Assembly: GCA_013398295.1 (NCBI GenBank)
Contig: VZSF01001513.1
Location: 434,001 to 498,000 of the forward strand
Reading direction: 5' to 3'
DNA from: Chionis minor
Lineage: Eukaryota > Chordata > Aves > Charadriiformes > Chionididae
DNA length: 64,000 nt
The translations under genes were made by a program, and so were the position numbers. The notes below the pieces were generated by a model that saw only the letters and a program-made list of their open reading frames with translations, was not told where the DNA came from and searched no databases. Below, piece by piece: positions 35,256 through 48,718 of this stretch (its first letter is position 1; every line of letters begins with the position of its first letter).

Positions 35256-35278
35256 CCCCCCCCCCCCCCCCCCCCCCC
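35256..35278. repeat. Run of 23 C
   Basis: A poly-C homopolymer following a short CA repeat, with an ambiguous base just downstream at 35284. The true length is uncertain because such runs are error-prone in assembly. Confidence 0.9.
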
Positions 35279-35534
35279 GCCCCNGTCCGCCGCGGCCCGG
35301 GGGGGGGTAAGTGGAGCTGCGCAGTGCGGGCCGGGCTCAGGCGGCGTGAGGGGGGTGGTGGCGGCGGCGGGGCCGGGCTACGCCGGGGCGCTGGAGGGCC
35401 GCGTCCGCCGCCGACTGGGCCCCGGGGGCCTGTAAGCAAGCGGGGGGCGGCCTGCGCGGGGGCTGCTCTCCCTCTCGGCTCGGCGGGGGAGAGGTGGGCG
35501 AGGGAGGGAGGGGGGGTGTCCCTCCTGTAGCCCG

Positions 35535-35590
35535 NNNNNNNNNNNNNNNNNNNNNNNNNNNNNNNNNNNNNNNNNNNNNNNNNNNNNNNN
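35535..35590. other. Assembly gap (56 N) in the PPM1A CpG island
   Basis: A run of N followed by a poly-C tract. The sequence just before it (35485-35534) closely resembles 35735-35780, which suggests an unmerged overlap or a tandem duplication. Confidence 0.98.
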
Positions 35591-35650
35591 CCCCCCCCCC
35601 CCGCACCGGGCCTCAGCGAAGGGGGCGGCGCCCATGACGCCCTCGCCCGG

Positions 35651-35670
35651 CGCGCATGCGCGGCGTGACG
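35651..35670. promoter_or_regulatory. NRF1-like palindrome with adjacent CRE-like TGACG
   Basis: CGCGCATGCGCG (35651-35662) is a perfect 12-nt palindrome containing the NRF1 consensus GCGCATGCGC. A TGACGCCA half-site follows at once (from 35666), and another TGACGCC lies at about 35635. Such sites are typical of CpG-island housekeeping promoters. Confidence 0.6.
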
Positions 35671-38600
35671 CCACCGCCGGGGCGGAGGATGATGTAATAC
35701 TTCTAACGGCCTCGCTCCGTCCCGGCTCTCCCCNAGAGGTGGGCGAGGGAGGGAGGGAGGTTGTCCCTCCTGTAGCCCGGGTGAGGAGCCAGGCGCCATC
35801 CCCGGGCAGCAGCTGGTACCAGGTCGGGGCGGCGAGAGGGAGGGAGATGGGAAGGGGGGCGGCGCGGGTGCGAGCCGGTTTAGGATGCTGCTGCCAGGAC
35901 GCTTCCCCTTCCCCCCCCCACCCCACCCCAGCCCCCCGGGGCTGAAGGCGGCCTAGCCGCGGGGTTGGGCTGCGCAGCCCCTGCATTGCAGGCGGCTTCC
36001 TGAAAGGGTGGGGGGTGGCACGGCAGCCCCTCGGGGCTGGGCATGAGGAAAGGAAGGGGGGGAGGAGGGGGAGCAGAGGTTTTTGGGCCTAGTTTAGGTA
36101 TCAGCAGCTTTCCTTTTCTCCTCCCCCCTCCTTCCCCCTCCCCCTTTCTTGGCCGATTCAGGGTTCATTTAATAATGGCTATAAACAGCCTCCTCTCCCA
36201 TCGCCACCCAAACGCTTGGGGCACGGCACTGGGGGGAAAAAAAAAACGCCAACAAACGCAACCTGCATCTATTTATAAAGCGCCCCACACTAGCGAGGGT
36301 CGGAACATCAAGCACTCCCCAAATAGTGACATTATTATGCAGCGGGCGATTTTCCCTTGCCAACGCCTTTCAGGCGCTTAAAGTTTGAGAGCGATTTCGC
36401 TGCCGTTGAAAACAACGTCCTGAGCAAAGGTTACGCTGATGATCTGTGATCTGCCATAGCATGCATGGTAAAAGTAGATAGAAGGAAACGCTCTCCTCGA
36501 TTAAAATGTTGTGCAGTGATGTACTAGATAACTGGGATTGTATGTTAAATGCCAGAGGTTCTGAGCCTATGTCTAACCTTTTTATTACATTAGCTTGTAT
36601 TATGGTAGATATGATACGGCTTTAAGACTGGCTTCAGGTTAATAGTTTCAGAAGAATTGACTCTGTAGACACCTGTTCGATATGTATTTATTTAATACAA
36701 TTAAAATGTCAGTGTTGCATGTGTATGGCAAACTTTAGTTGTTTCAAAACTAATGTACAAGTTCGCAGTGGTACTTGTGAAGAACTAATTTTTTTTTTTT
36801 TGAGTTGTACCTTTTGTCAAATGAGCAAGTGCTGGTCATTCAGATGACCTTTGTGGTAACCCTAAGGTTTAAGGTCCTGTGTGTCATACAAAGAAATTAT
36901 TTATTTTTATTTTTTCAAGCAGAAGGCAGTTTTAGATCCTGAGAACAGTAGGTTTGAAGCTAGGTGATACATTTTCCGTAGTTTGTGATGTTTAACATCA
37001 GCCTAAGTAGAATCGTTTTATGAAGTGGAAGTTCTAACTCTTGTCAGTCTCGGAAATGACTTTCCAAATATGAGCCCGTGTAGCACTTCCCTGAGCCTGT
37101 ACATGCACTGTTTCAGTGGTTAGGTGGCTGAAGCGGGATTTGCGAAGCACTGGTGAAATTAAAGCAAGACGGCTGCTGTTACTCAGGGCCCCTGTGTGAG
37201 TTGCCAAATGACCCAAGAATTGTGCAAGTCGTACCCGCATTTCTTCTCTGATAGCTTCCCTTCTGTTACTATTCATAGTTTTTATATGAATAACATCAGA
37301 GACAGCGGGTGGGAGGAAAAACATGGGTCAGGGAAGTTTTACGTTTTACCCATTCAGTCAAAGTAGCAATCAAAGGAAAGGTGTTGAAGGAAGGCAGTTT
37401 TGATAGGTGTACCAGTGTTTTTCCATGAGGTAGGGACAGCTGCTCAAAAGCTTTCCCTTCCAGGCCTTTCTGGGTCTGCCTTTTGTATATGAGACTGGGC
37501 AAAGAGTAAAAGACTTGCTGATGTGTTGTGCCAGTTATTAATGTTTTCCTCACAGACATAGATATCTGATAAAACTCTCTGATAAATGTGGCTTGTGCTG
37601 GAGAGAGCTGGTCTGTACTCTCACGCTCTTCTGGCATAGCAATGTTTTTCTCCTCTACAGACAAGGCCTATCCCTGGTTTATATTATAGGTTTAGTCCTT
37701 TGGTTGGTGGTTGTCTGGTAAATCTCTCCCCTTGAGGTATAGTAGAAAACTATACCTGTTTTCCACATATTTACTTAATTGTCTATAGGTAAGCTTGAGA
37801 TACTTCTGTTGAAACTGAGGAGGAGAGGTAGAAATGCCAAACGACGGGTGAAGCTTGCAGGTCTAAACAAGCAGAACCCAGTGCAATTTGAATTAAAGCA
37901 GAATACAAAAAGGTTTTTTCTATAAAATCAAACTAGTTGCTTCTTATCTGGAGTGCAGCTTATGCAGTGAAGTTGAGTCATTCTTGCTGAGATAGCATTT
38001 TAAGAACTGTCGTTAAAATGCTTAGATATTTAACTCTGGCACAGTGTAATTTGCAAACTTATGTAACTGGTATGTTTTTGAATGCAGCTGTCAATAAGAG
38101 ATCTTATTGCACTTTTCCTTTTTAGTGAAACTAGGGAATATAGAGCAGCTACTCTCACAAGATGACCTAAATATAACTCATTTAACAATAACTTATTTCT
38201 TACTAAAATATTGATGTTGCTATTGACTTAATTTTTACATGTTCACATCTCTTCTGATGTAAAAATATTTTTTTACATAATTGGTCAAGCATTGGAATTA
38301 AGTGATTGAATAATGCAGGTTGCGCTATTCAATAAGCAAGTTTTGGAATGGGAAGTACTGTAAAATAATCGTATTCATTTTGTCTCTGCAGACCTGCAAC
38401 TCATTTAAGACTTAATAGTAACAATATTTGAAGTCAAGACAGTAGTGGCTTAGCATAGCTACACCTGAGCCAAACAGCCTTTATTCTTACCATTATATGT
38501 GTCCCTTTGTAATTTTTGCTCCCCTTTTCGCATAGGTTGTACCTCACTATTACTTTTTTTGAAACATTGGTCTATCATCTTTTAACTGTTTTTCAATGGT

Positions 38601-41600
38601 AACCTGTAGTCTTACTTGTCCTTTTGAAAATTAAGCTCTTCTTGGATACTACTTTGTTGCTGAATTCTTACTGATCTCTGCGGGTTTAGTTGCATGATCC
38701 AAATTTCAGTTAAAGTTCTGTAAAATTTAAACATGCTTCGCTACAATGTTCTTCATTGAAAGAATGATATATTGCAAAGTACGAAGTCCACCTAAACAAT
38801 ATGTGATCCCTGAAAAAATGCCGGTTTTCTTAGGATATTCATAAGATCCAGGGAATATGCAGTAAAATGTGATTGTTGTGGCATTTTATGTACATTCCAT
38901 TAGCCAGTGCATAAAAATGTTGTTGAAGATGATTTTGTGTGTTAGAGCCATGACGTGGTGTGGATCACAGCGGAGATAGCATTATCTCCTTGTAGCTTCT
39001 TTATGTTGCTCCCGTTGCTGTTTGTCTGTGAAGGAACAGTTTAGGATTTATTAAGATTTAATGTTGCTAGAGTAAATAATTTAAATATTAAGGCTATGAG
39101 GAGCGTTTAGACCAAGGAAATAGTGATCAGGGCTGCAGAAGAAAGCACGTGTGATACCCTGGGAATGAGTAGACTCATTTTTGTTCCTGGGCAGAGGTGG
39201 TGTCTGTCTGAGTGTCACTGGTGTTAAACCAATGCTCTAAGGTCTGCTTTTCTATATTTCTGTCTGCTAAACTCTGCTCTGTGTTAGACCACATACTCAG
39301 TTGTCAAGTCTCTGTCTTTTTTCTTTTTTTTTCCTATTTGTGTTTGAACATGCCTTTGTTTTACTGGGTGTTCATTTTAATTTTTTTGTTTTCACATACC
39401 GATGAAATTAACTAATGGATATTTCAGCTTGCTACTGAAGTCTACAAAACAGAGTGTATTTATAAACATGTGAAAGAGTTGCTCAGATTTTTTTTTTAAC
39501 AGCTCTTCTAAAAAGGTGTTTATATGTGACTAAAACAACAGAATAAAAACTTCCTTCATCTACAGATAGTTCCAATGAAGTACACTTCTCCTGTTTAGAG
39601 TGTAAACTTTTTAGCAGTATATGAGCAAAAGAGCATCTAAGAGTGATACAAAGGAAAAACCAAAACTGGCTGATCAGGTTTCAGTATTGAAATGCAGAGG
39701 AATGTTAGCAGTTTACACATAGAGGAAAAAGTACTTTAGTCTCTTTATTGCTAGCATCTTAGTTCTCAATTCAGGTAAGAATATTTTAACAGATAAAAAT
39801 AGCTGTAAAGTATTCCAAGATACTAGTTTACAAACCCAAGAAACTCAAGCGTAACATGACTTGTATTCTGATAGCTGCAGTTTAAATAAAGCAGAGCACT
39901 TAAATGTGCTTATGCTGATACGCCACATGCAACTGAATTATGTGGGACTACTCAGATGTATGATGTTGCTCTCATGCTTGCTGGATTGTGACCTAGAGGA
40001 TGAAAAGTGCTTTCATGTTTGGGTCTCAGCTGTAGCTTGAAGGATTTTCTGTATCTCTGTATACAGTTAATTTTAACTGCCAACTGTGCTTTTGATCTGG
40101 AATTTGAATGGTAGTCTGTATTCTTCTTGAATGGCTATCTGGGCATAGAATTCTGTTGTATTTTTTACTTACGAAACACCCTAAAATGCAGTCGCTACAA
40201 GAACTGTGTAAACTGTGCCTAAGCTCTTTGTGTTTGGAGAGGAGTTTAAGGAATACTCCAGCTGTCTGCTAATTTAAGTAAATCTTAATCTTTAGAAAGA
40301 GGTGCAGAATGCGGAAAGTGTGGGCAAGTTGGTTAGTATTAAATTGTAGGAATATTTCATGACGAAATATCAGTAAATAGAATAAATAGAATTGGTTCCC
40401 CCAATCAATTATAGTAAGTATTTGGGTAGACCCTTCTTAAAAATCCAGTACTGCTTCCCTCTGTAAAGAACCATTCTAAGGCTGCATTTCCTGTAAGTTT
40501 AGGAAATGCTGGAATTAGCACTGCTTATATTTTGGAGAACAGGTGAATTTGACAATGTCCTTGTTCGGTGACCAGAATATTTAGAGCTGTAATGAACTCA
40601 AGTTTGGGCTCAGGAGAGCACGTTACTGACTTATTTATCATGGGCAAATCTGTAAACTGCACTGATAGTGATAGAAGTGAGTTGGTAATCGGTGTGACCC
40701 TCAGAGGAATGCCTTCTGTCCTGAAAGTTATTGTCTGCCTAAAAGGCTAAAACAATAGAGTTTTTCCCTTGGTTTCTTTTTTTTCTATTTTTATGTAGTC
40801 TTGAGGGGAAAAAAATCTGCTTTATTGCAGCAGTCATCCTCTGTCCTTGTTCTTTTCATGACATAGGAATGCTGGGGATGTGAGGGCAAAATAGCTTTGT
40901 AAATAAAAGCTCTGTGTGTGTACAAATGAACAAACTCCAGCTTTTCCTAAGCTTTGAGGATTTGACTTCCAGGTCTTAATGTGCTTCTGGCATAGTTTTG
41001 ATGTCATTTCCTTGCAAGCAAAGCCAGGTTACAGCTGTACACTTCAGAACATTTCATGTTTTATTCCCATGTGTAGTCATCAGATTTTAAGTCTCCTATA
41101 TGCATCTTTTCCTATATCCTCACTGGAATAATGGTAATGCTGCTGAGATTAGAACCCCACAAATATTTTCATGTAAAGTGAAGGGTCTGGGAAGATGCTT
41201 ATGTATCTTACTTTGAATTATTTCATAATATCGAGTACTTGGCTAAACAGGAAATTTTGGGGCCTTCATGCAAACATGTTCTAACCATTGGGTGCTTGCA
41301 GACTGATTGTGTTTTGTCCAAGTAGTTTATTTTTATTTTACTCCCAAACACTCTCTGTATAAACTTAATTTTCACTTGGGTTTTATTCTTTCATGTTGAT
41401 AAATAAATTACTCATAAGAGAAATCAGAAATAGGTGGCTTATGCTTATTGTTGGAAGTTAGGAAAATCCAAAAATTGAAAGTTTGATAATTATTTTTTAA
41501 GAAGAGCGATGACCTTTGTGAACAACTAGAGACACAAAAACTCAATTAAAGTGATAGTGTGATGATTTGATGCATTCAATTTCTTTATATAGGACTGTAT

Positions 41601-43980
41601 TGACAGATTTTAAGATGTTTGTGGTGAAGTTATCAGTGAAACTATGACAGAAGGATGGTGTGATTCGATAAGAATTAATACACATGACCGCAGATGACAA
41701 TACCAAATTATGTTAACTGTGAGAAAAGTGACAGTTTCTTGAACATACATCACCACAGATGAGAGAGAAGGTGCTTGTGAGTAATTTTTTTTTTTTTGGC
41801 TGTATTTTAGAAACTGTTCAAATAGTGTAGTTGGTGTACCGTTATGTTTTAAATTACTGTTATTCAAGGCTCCCTTTATTTTTGGAGTTGCAGGGAATAA
41901 TCCTATTGGGACCTTTTTCTATATAGCATCTTTTTCCTAGTTTATTTGAGCACTTCAGCTAAAATACTGACAAAGATAAATGAGCAGTATCTTGACTTCA
42001 CTCCAGTGGCTGGAGTGACCGGCACAGTCCTGGTCTAGTGGCAGGACTGTTTTCACCCAATAACTTCACTTTCCTCTTTTACGTGGTAGCAGGATGGGCT
42101 AGGATTCCAGTTCTGTCTTGGTTTTTCTGAATAGGTTTAGCTTGATAAAAAGGAAATGCTTTTTGTTTGCTTTGGTGTTAGTTTTGGTGTGTGTGGTTAT
42201 TTTTTTCTTTCTCAAAGCAGTGGAATACTGCGGTTCTTCCACTAAAGAAAACATTCCTCTATGAGTCATCAACTTTTTTTTTATGGCAGGTATTGTTTGA
42301 TTGATAATACTAGCAGTGAATGAAGATGCTGGGGCTTCAAGCTGTAAATGAGAGATCAAAAAAATGAAATTTAAAGAAGGAGGGGATTAGCTATTATTGG
42401 AAGCATTTGATGTGTTCAGACCTTTTCAGTTCTTAGACTTTCAGTGACTTGTACTCCAGTAAGAATTGTCAATTAGGCCCACGATATCTAGGAGTGGCTT
42501 AATATTTTGTTGTGATGGTAGATGACAATGGCAAAGCACTCTTGGTATTACAAATACTGGAAAAAATTGTGATTCAACTTTTATGACTTACTATAACTTC
42601 ATTCTTCTGTGTTGTCTTTTTCTGTTTCCTTTTCTCCCCTATTTTCTTTCTGGTGAAGCTGTATTGCTGTATCTAGCTCTGTTGGAATAGCTGCATAGCA
42701 CTGTATACTCTTACTGCAGCTCATTGATACGTAAAATGAAGCAAGGCCTTTCTTTCTTCCAACTTCTGTCTACATAGACTGTAGCTTCCTTGGATCTTCC
42801 AGTTCCTTTTTACAGTGCTTGCTTCAATGAGGCTTTGAATTTTGGCCGGAGTCTGAAGGAGTTTTGTGTGCTGTTAACAAAGCAGTTGTCTAATCTCTGT
42901 GTCTGAAATGAGTCTCTCTTATTTATCTTGTAACACTTTTAAGTAAGAAATCTTTGGAAAATGAAGTATAACCAGAAAGGTGCTGAACTAAACACCAGCA
43001 TGGGCATGTTTTCTGCGTAATAATGCTTTCAAGCAAGGACCTTGGCTTTTTCATTCTCATGCTGTTCAGACAGCAGCATATGAATTTATGCAGAGCTACC
43101 TCATTGATTTTCATAGTACTTGTTAATGCCAGTTTGGTTGTCTACACAGTTTTTCGTAGTGATTGGGCTTCTCATGCTTTGATACTGCTGCCTAGTGCTT
43201 TTTTTTTTTTATGCTTTCCCACCTCTAAAGTGTAGTACAAATGTTTAGAAAGAAGTAAGAATTCTGTCTGGCCCAAGAAATATTACCTTAATTGTGTTCT
43301 GGGGGTGCCAGTCATGCTAGGATCCTAATGAGTGACTGGTATTTGTGGATGCAAGTTGTATCTCCTCCCAAAGTCAATTTAGTGACTTTTTTGCATTCCC
43401 AGCAGTGGTCCTGATGATTCTAGAAGGAAGTTATTTTCTTCGGTAACTGACCATAGAGCAAAATGAAAACAACTCCAGAAAGGAGTCTTGAAACTACATC
43501 AGCATCTTTCAAATTTCAGCAGGAACAATTTGTTAGAGAGGTGAATTATCTTTTTCCATGTCCAGGGCTTGCTTTTTCAAAAATCAGATTACATACATCC
43601 CCTTTGGAGGGACTTTGAACCTCAGCCTATATACATTCACATTGAGAAGAGAAGCTCCCAGTTTAACCTCAGAACAGGTTTAGTTGTCTGCAGGAAAACT
43701 AGGTAGAAGCAGAAAACGATGTTTTAGGAAAAAGCTGAAACATGTTGTTGGAGGGAGGGTGTTAACTTAGAGACATTACCACCTGCGTTCCAGACGACTT
43801 TTGGAGGCTTTAGCAATCCTCTCCTAAATCCTACCTCCCCACCATGTACACATGAAAAATAAATTGACATAGGAAAACAAGTGAGGTAAAATACTTTGCT
43901 TAGTATGGGGAGACATTCAGAAAGGCTGTCAGCTCCTAGCAAGGAGAAAGGATTTTAAGCAGAAGAGAAGTTGTCTTTAA

Positions 43981-44060
43981 AAACAAACAAACAACAAAAA
44001 ACAACACACCAACAACAACCAAAAAAAAACCCCAACACACCCCACCTCCCCTCCCCCAAA
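43981..44060. repeat. A/C-rich low-complexity stretch
   Basis: CAAACAAACAAC-type A/C-rich simple sequence running into a CCCCACCTCCCCTCCCCC tail. It has no coding content. Confidence 0.8.
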
Positions 44061-44689
44061 CAACCTGTCTCAGTGAAATGGCAGTGCCTGTGGACAAGCT
44101 ATCAAGAGGTCAGAGCTCATAGATGTCTGTAGCAGAGGTGCAGTGACTTAGTGTTTTCTGCTGTGGTATGAAGTTGTAATTGTAATCACTGTTACATATT
44201 AATTACCGGGAGAGAGGGAGGGTAAATGGGAAGAGGTTGAAACAACTCATACTTTCCCTTGTACGTGGTCAGCTTGCTTACCTTTGGAGTTTTTTTGCCC
44301 CGTCTCTCACTTGCGTCCATGTATAGACGTTCTACCCATCTGAAGGCCTGTTTCTGACAGCTTTGATAGTTCTCTTTACTTTCTTTAACATTTCCATCTG
44401 TCTACCTTTTCCTGTTTCCTTTGTCTGCCACATGACATAGCTCCTACATCTGTCCTAAAACAAAATTGTTAATGTTATTACAAACTTTCAACCCCTATGG
44501 GTAGTTTCTTCTTATGCTATTCTATTTGCAATTGTCTTACTGAAACATAATGCAGACTACAGTTGCATTTCCAAGAAGCAAGTATTCTGGTGGGGAAATT
44601 GTGTGTTAGTCCATCTTTATTGAAATAGCCACATTTCTGTATTTTACTTCTTTTAGGTTTTTTTCATACACAGTTCACATCAAATACTG

Positions 44690-45156
44690 TGTTCAGTTTT
44701 GGGCCCCTCACTATGAGAAAGACGTTGACATTCTGGAGCGGGTCCAGAGAACAAGTTTTACGAGGAGTGGCTGAGGGAACTGGGGTTGTTTAGCCTAGAG
44801 AAAAGGAGGCTCAGAGGAGACCTTATTGTTCTCTACAACTACCTGAAAGGAGGTTGTATCGAGGTGGGGGTCTCTTCCCAAGTGACAAGTGACGGGACAA
44901 GAGGAAATGGCCTCAAGTTACGCCTGGGGAGGTTTAGATGGGATATTGGTAAGAATTTCTTCACTGAAAAGGCTATCAAGCATTGGAACAGGCTGCCCAG
45001 GGAGATGGTGGAATCACCATCCCTGGAGGTATTTAAAAGCTGGGGAGAGGTGGTGCTGAGGGACATGGTTTAGTGGTGGTTTTGGTAGTGTTAGGTTTAT
45101 GGCTGAACTCGATGATCTCAAAGGTCCCTTCCAGCCTCGGTAGTTCTATGATTCTC
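44690..45156 (+). mobile_element. CR1 LINE 3' fragment (different subfamily)
   Basis: About 465 bp of CR1: GTTCAGTTTTGGGCCCCTCA, GGAGCGGGTCCAGAGAACAA, then GGAACAGGCTGCCCAGGGAG and a tail GTAGTTCTATGATTCTCC. The wording GATGATCTCAAAGGTCCCTT with a single TCTATGATTCT differs from the 20940 and 27662 copies, suggesting another CR1 subfamily. It lies in sense orientation in PPM1A intron 1. It is dead. Confidence 0.88.
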
Positions 45157-48100
45157 CTAGTTGGCCACATATTCCCATATGTGAAAGTACACATTCAGAA
45201 ACAGCAACTTTAATTTTCAGGATTTTATTGATGTTGTTGAACCGTGAGTGCCAGAACTCAATCATAGAGCCTCCATCACGGAGTTTTTAAATAGTTTCAT
45301 TGGCAAGAAGCTTTTTCATTACTTCATTCAGCCCATGACTGTGGTGTAATTATGTCTCCTAATCTGTGTGTTCTGTTTTATTTTAGTCATTCTTCCAATC
45401 CCTGGAATGATCTCTGACGTGTTGTTTGTTAACATTAATTGTTGTGGGGTATCCAGTACGTACTGTCAGTTTTTCATTCAACAGGCGCTTACTTCTGAAA
45501 ATGTTTCCACATTTGCACAAAGCTGACTGGTTACTGCATCCAGCCTGCTTAAGGCAGGGGGGAAAGTACCGCAGATCAGAATGGAGCTGGAGTGATCAAA
45601 TGCCCTTTTCCTATTCAGGAGCAGGCTGTATAATTTGGTGACTTGCTCTGTGTCCTGTAGTTCAAGTAAAGGTTGTAATCTTTCTTTATGGTGCTCATTA
45701 CAACACACAGGACCTAATGTCACTTGGAGGGTTGTTCCAGGGAATAGGAGTATGGGGACATTTCTCAGCTTAGTTTGAACAAGTGCCTGTGGCTTCAGCG
45801 TGCTTCATATAAGCAGCTTATCCTAGTGGAAGGAATACAACTCAAACATTGTTTAAAAAGGATTATTAAATTACATATTGTTAAAGTACAAGTTTCAGAT
45901 GGGGGTGGTTGGTTTTCTTGGACAAGACAATCAAGTCTTTGTCTGAATTCCTTGGAAAAACAAATTGTCTTTTTACAGGGCTACATGGAATTACATTAAC
46001 TGTCCTTTGTGAGCAATTTAAGACTTATCTTCATTTGAAACTTCAGGCAAATAAATAAGCAAATAGCAAAATGGTAAAATTTATTTTGATGTGTATCAGA
46101 AGGCGTTATAGTTGTGCTGTCTGGATAACACAATTTGAGGAACAAGTGAAGGGGCAAAGATATTTCATGCATTCCAGTGATGTATCTGTGGTTGTCCATG
46201 GTTGTCCATGGTCTGGTATACTAATTATCCTCCTTTTCTTTGCCACTCTGTTCTCCAGTTGCGCCTGTTTTCAAGGGGTTTAGCTACTGACTCTTTGGCA
46301 TGCTCCGTTCATTATTTCAGTTTTGTTTCTAATGCTGCAGTCCTTTGAATTTTGGCACTCTTGTGTTTTATCCAAGATCTTGTTACTTGTGTTGATTTTT
46401 TTCTAGGCCCTGTACAGTATTCTCGCTTTTCTGTCTGCAAACCACAACTTCAGTTTTTCATGCGCTTGCTGTAAAGGCTGTCCTTCAGTTTGACCTCCAC
46501 AGAAGTAGCATTTCAGAAGTCATGGTTTAGATGCATAGATAAGTCCCCTGCATATTTGTTTCTTGTGAATAGGGATCCATTTTCACTTTTAGATTTGTCC
46601 AGAAGCCTCTCTGTTCTCCAGGGCCAAAACCCAGAAACTTTGACTGTGGAAAGCTCTTCTCTTTTAGGAGAAACTAGTGGAAGTCACTGATACGGAGATG
46701 GTGATCCAGGAATCATCTTAGGTTAAAATTGAAGTTTGCTTGACTAATCGTGACAGTTGCAATGCCAGATGATGTTTGAATTACCATTTCTGAAGAAAAT
46801 GTTGCACCTCTGATCTTTTCACAGGGATTATGGCACTGCTACTACAGTACTGTTCAGAATTGCCCTTCTCTAAGGAAAAAAAACAGTGAGTGGTGTACAT
46901 TTGCCACTAAACTTCATGATTAAAGTGCACTTTCTTTTACTTTGGCTTTAAAAGGAATAAGAAGAATGTCCTTTAATATGTATGCACATCATTCAAGCAT
47001 CATGAAAGTTGAGGTTTCCAGAATAGAGGGCTTTTTCTGTCTCCTGCTATGAGACTGTAGTTTTCCAGCATGTCTGCAGAAATGTGTGGCTGGGTTAAGA
47101 AGGGCAGCGGGAAAGGTACTAAGATTATTTGGAGAGTAAGGGTCATAAAATGAGGACTCTTGAGGACTGAAGAAATATAAAAGAGCACCAAGTTAAACCA
47201 TGATCAGAATGTGATTGCACATCATGCATGCAGACTGTTCTGGGTCTGGCTTCTCTCTTTAGTGTTATTACGTAACAAAGTCATGCTATAACTCAGGCGC
47301 TTGCACTGCTATAGGTTAATCTGATTTGCATACAGTTATATGCTTAACTAAAGGTGTCATTCCAACTTAATCAGTATAATGTATAAACCACCTCATGAAA
47401 GAATGAAGAATGTACTAGTGATTTAGGTAGACGCTGATGTGTGAAAGATGTTTCCATAGATAAGGACTCAAGAACAGGTCTAAAAGATATTTTTAGTAGG
47501 AAGGAGGCACAGCTTTCTTAAGTCAGCCTTTTTTGTGTGTGTGTGTGTTCCTTCTTTTAAAACTAAGTTGTTGGGTTTTTATAACTAAGACTCTAAATTC
47601 TTTAGGTTTTAGCCACCCATAAGGATGTGAGGGGAGAAGTAGCAGGTAGCCTCCAATTCATAAGAATTCACAGCTTGGGCATATTCAACTTAAATTTTTT
47701 TGGACAAGAATTGAAATTCTGGAAAAACTAAAGGCTTGGCATATTCATCCTATCTGCAAGTAAACTGTGCTTTCCTTTCAGATACAGCGAGGGTTTTGAA
47801 AACCTGGCCTATTCTCCTACGGGTTTAGACTGATGTTCTGGTGGATGTGTGATTAGCTGGCGTGTTGCAAGGAAGGCAACTGCAGTGTGTTACTGCATTT
47901 TTCAGAAGGTGGTTACTTTATGCTATGGGATGTGAATAATTTCCTAAGTAAAAGTTATGTGGCCACATTGTGGTTATCATTCTGTCTGACTGTATTCACA
48001 TCTATGATGGGTAGCTCGCACCTGTGAAGAATCATATGTCAACATCTCACCTATGAGACTTAATTTAGAATAGCAACAGCTTTCACTTTACCTTCTGGGG

Positions 48101-48718
48101 AGGGATAAGGCAACTTGATTTTAAATGGAGAGTGGATCTGCTAATTTTTGAAGTGTGCTAGCCGTTCTGTATGACTTGCTAGAACTGCATACGACCTGTC
48201 TGTATGTGTTTTTAATTGTGGTTTATGTGATGGAACTACTGAGAGGGACAAACAGCTTACAAAGTACAACTCCGTCTGAATATTGTATGACAAGTAATAT
48301 GAGAGATTAGAAGGAAAACTGCCCTTTTTAGTCCAAATTTGACAGTGCTTGTTGTCAGTTTAACTGTATGCTGTTACTAATGCTTTTCGGTTTTGTTTTA
48401 AACACAGTAATAATGTCAGATATCTCACAAAAATGTGGTATTTGCCAGGGCAGGTTTTGTTTTTTGAGTCTAAATTAAGGTGAAGGAATTGAATATTTGC
48501 ATTCTATTTTGTGATTTATTGAACAATAAGAAAGCGTTAGGTGCTGGTTTAAACTCTGCTGCTATCACAGAATGAATAAAAAGGTCTATTATGCTGCAAA
48601 ATAGTTCTCCATTTGATTTATGGTGGCATTCTGTAATTATTTTGATCGTCACTAGAGGTGCGTGTGAAGATAAAAACGTCTAACTCTCATTTTTTTCCTA
48701 ACAACTGCAGTAATGTGA

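Larger units (their letters stand above)
34990..36030 (+). promoter_or_regulatory. PPM1A: CpG-island promoter and likely non-coding first exon of PPM1A
   Basis: A strongly CpG-rich block of about 1 kb, 14.5 kb upstream of the first coding exon on the same strand. PPM1A in mammals has a non-coding first exon in such an island, so this is the expected promoter. Possible first-exon donors on the plus strand are at 35307 (GG|GTAAGT), 35432 (CCT|GTAAGC) and 35781 (CCGG|GTGAGG); I cannot choose among them. The block contains a 56-N gap, two single Ns, an NRF1-like site and CRE-like TGACG motifs. Confidence 0.7.

Noticed and set aside
35101..35986. Long frames crossing N runs in the PPM1A island
   Set aside because: They depend on unknown bases and on GC-rich composition; no protein content.
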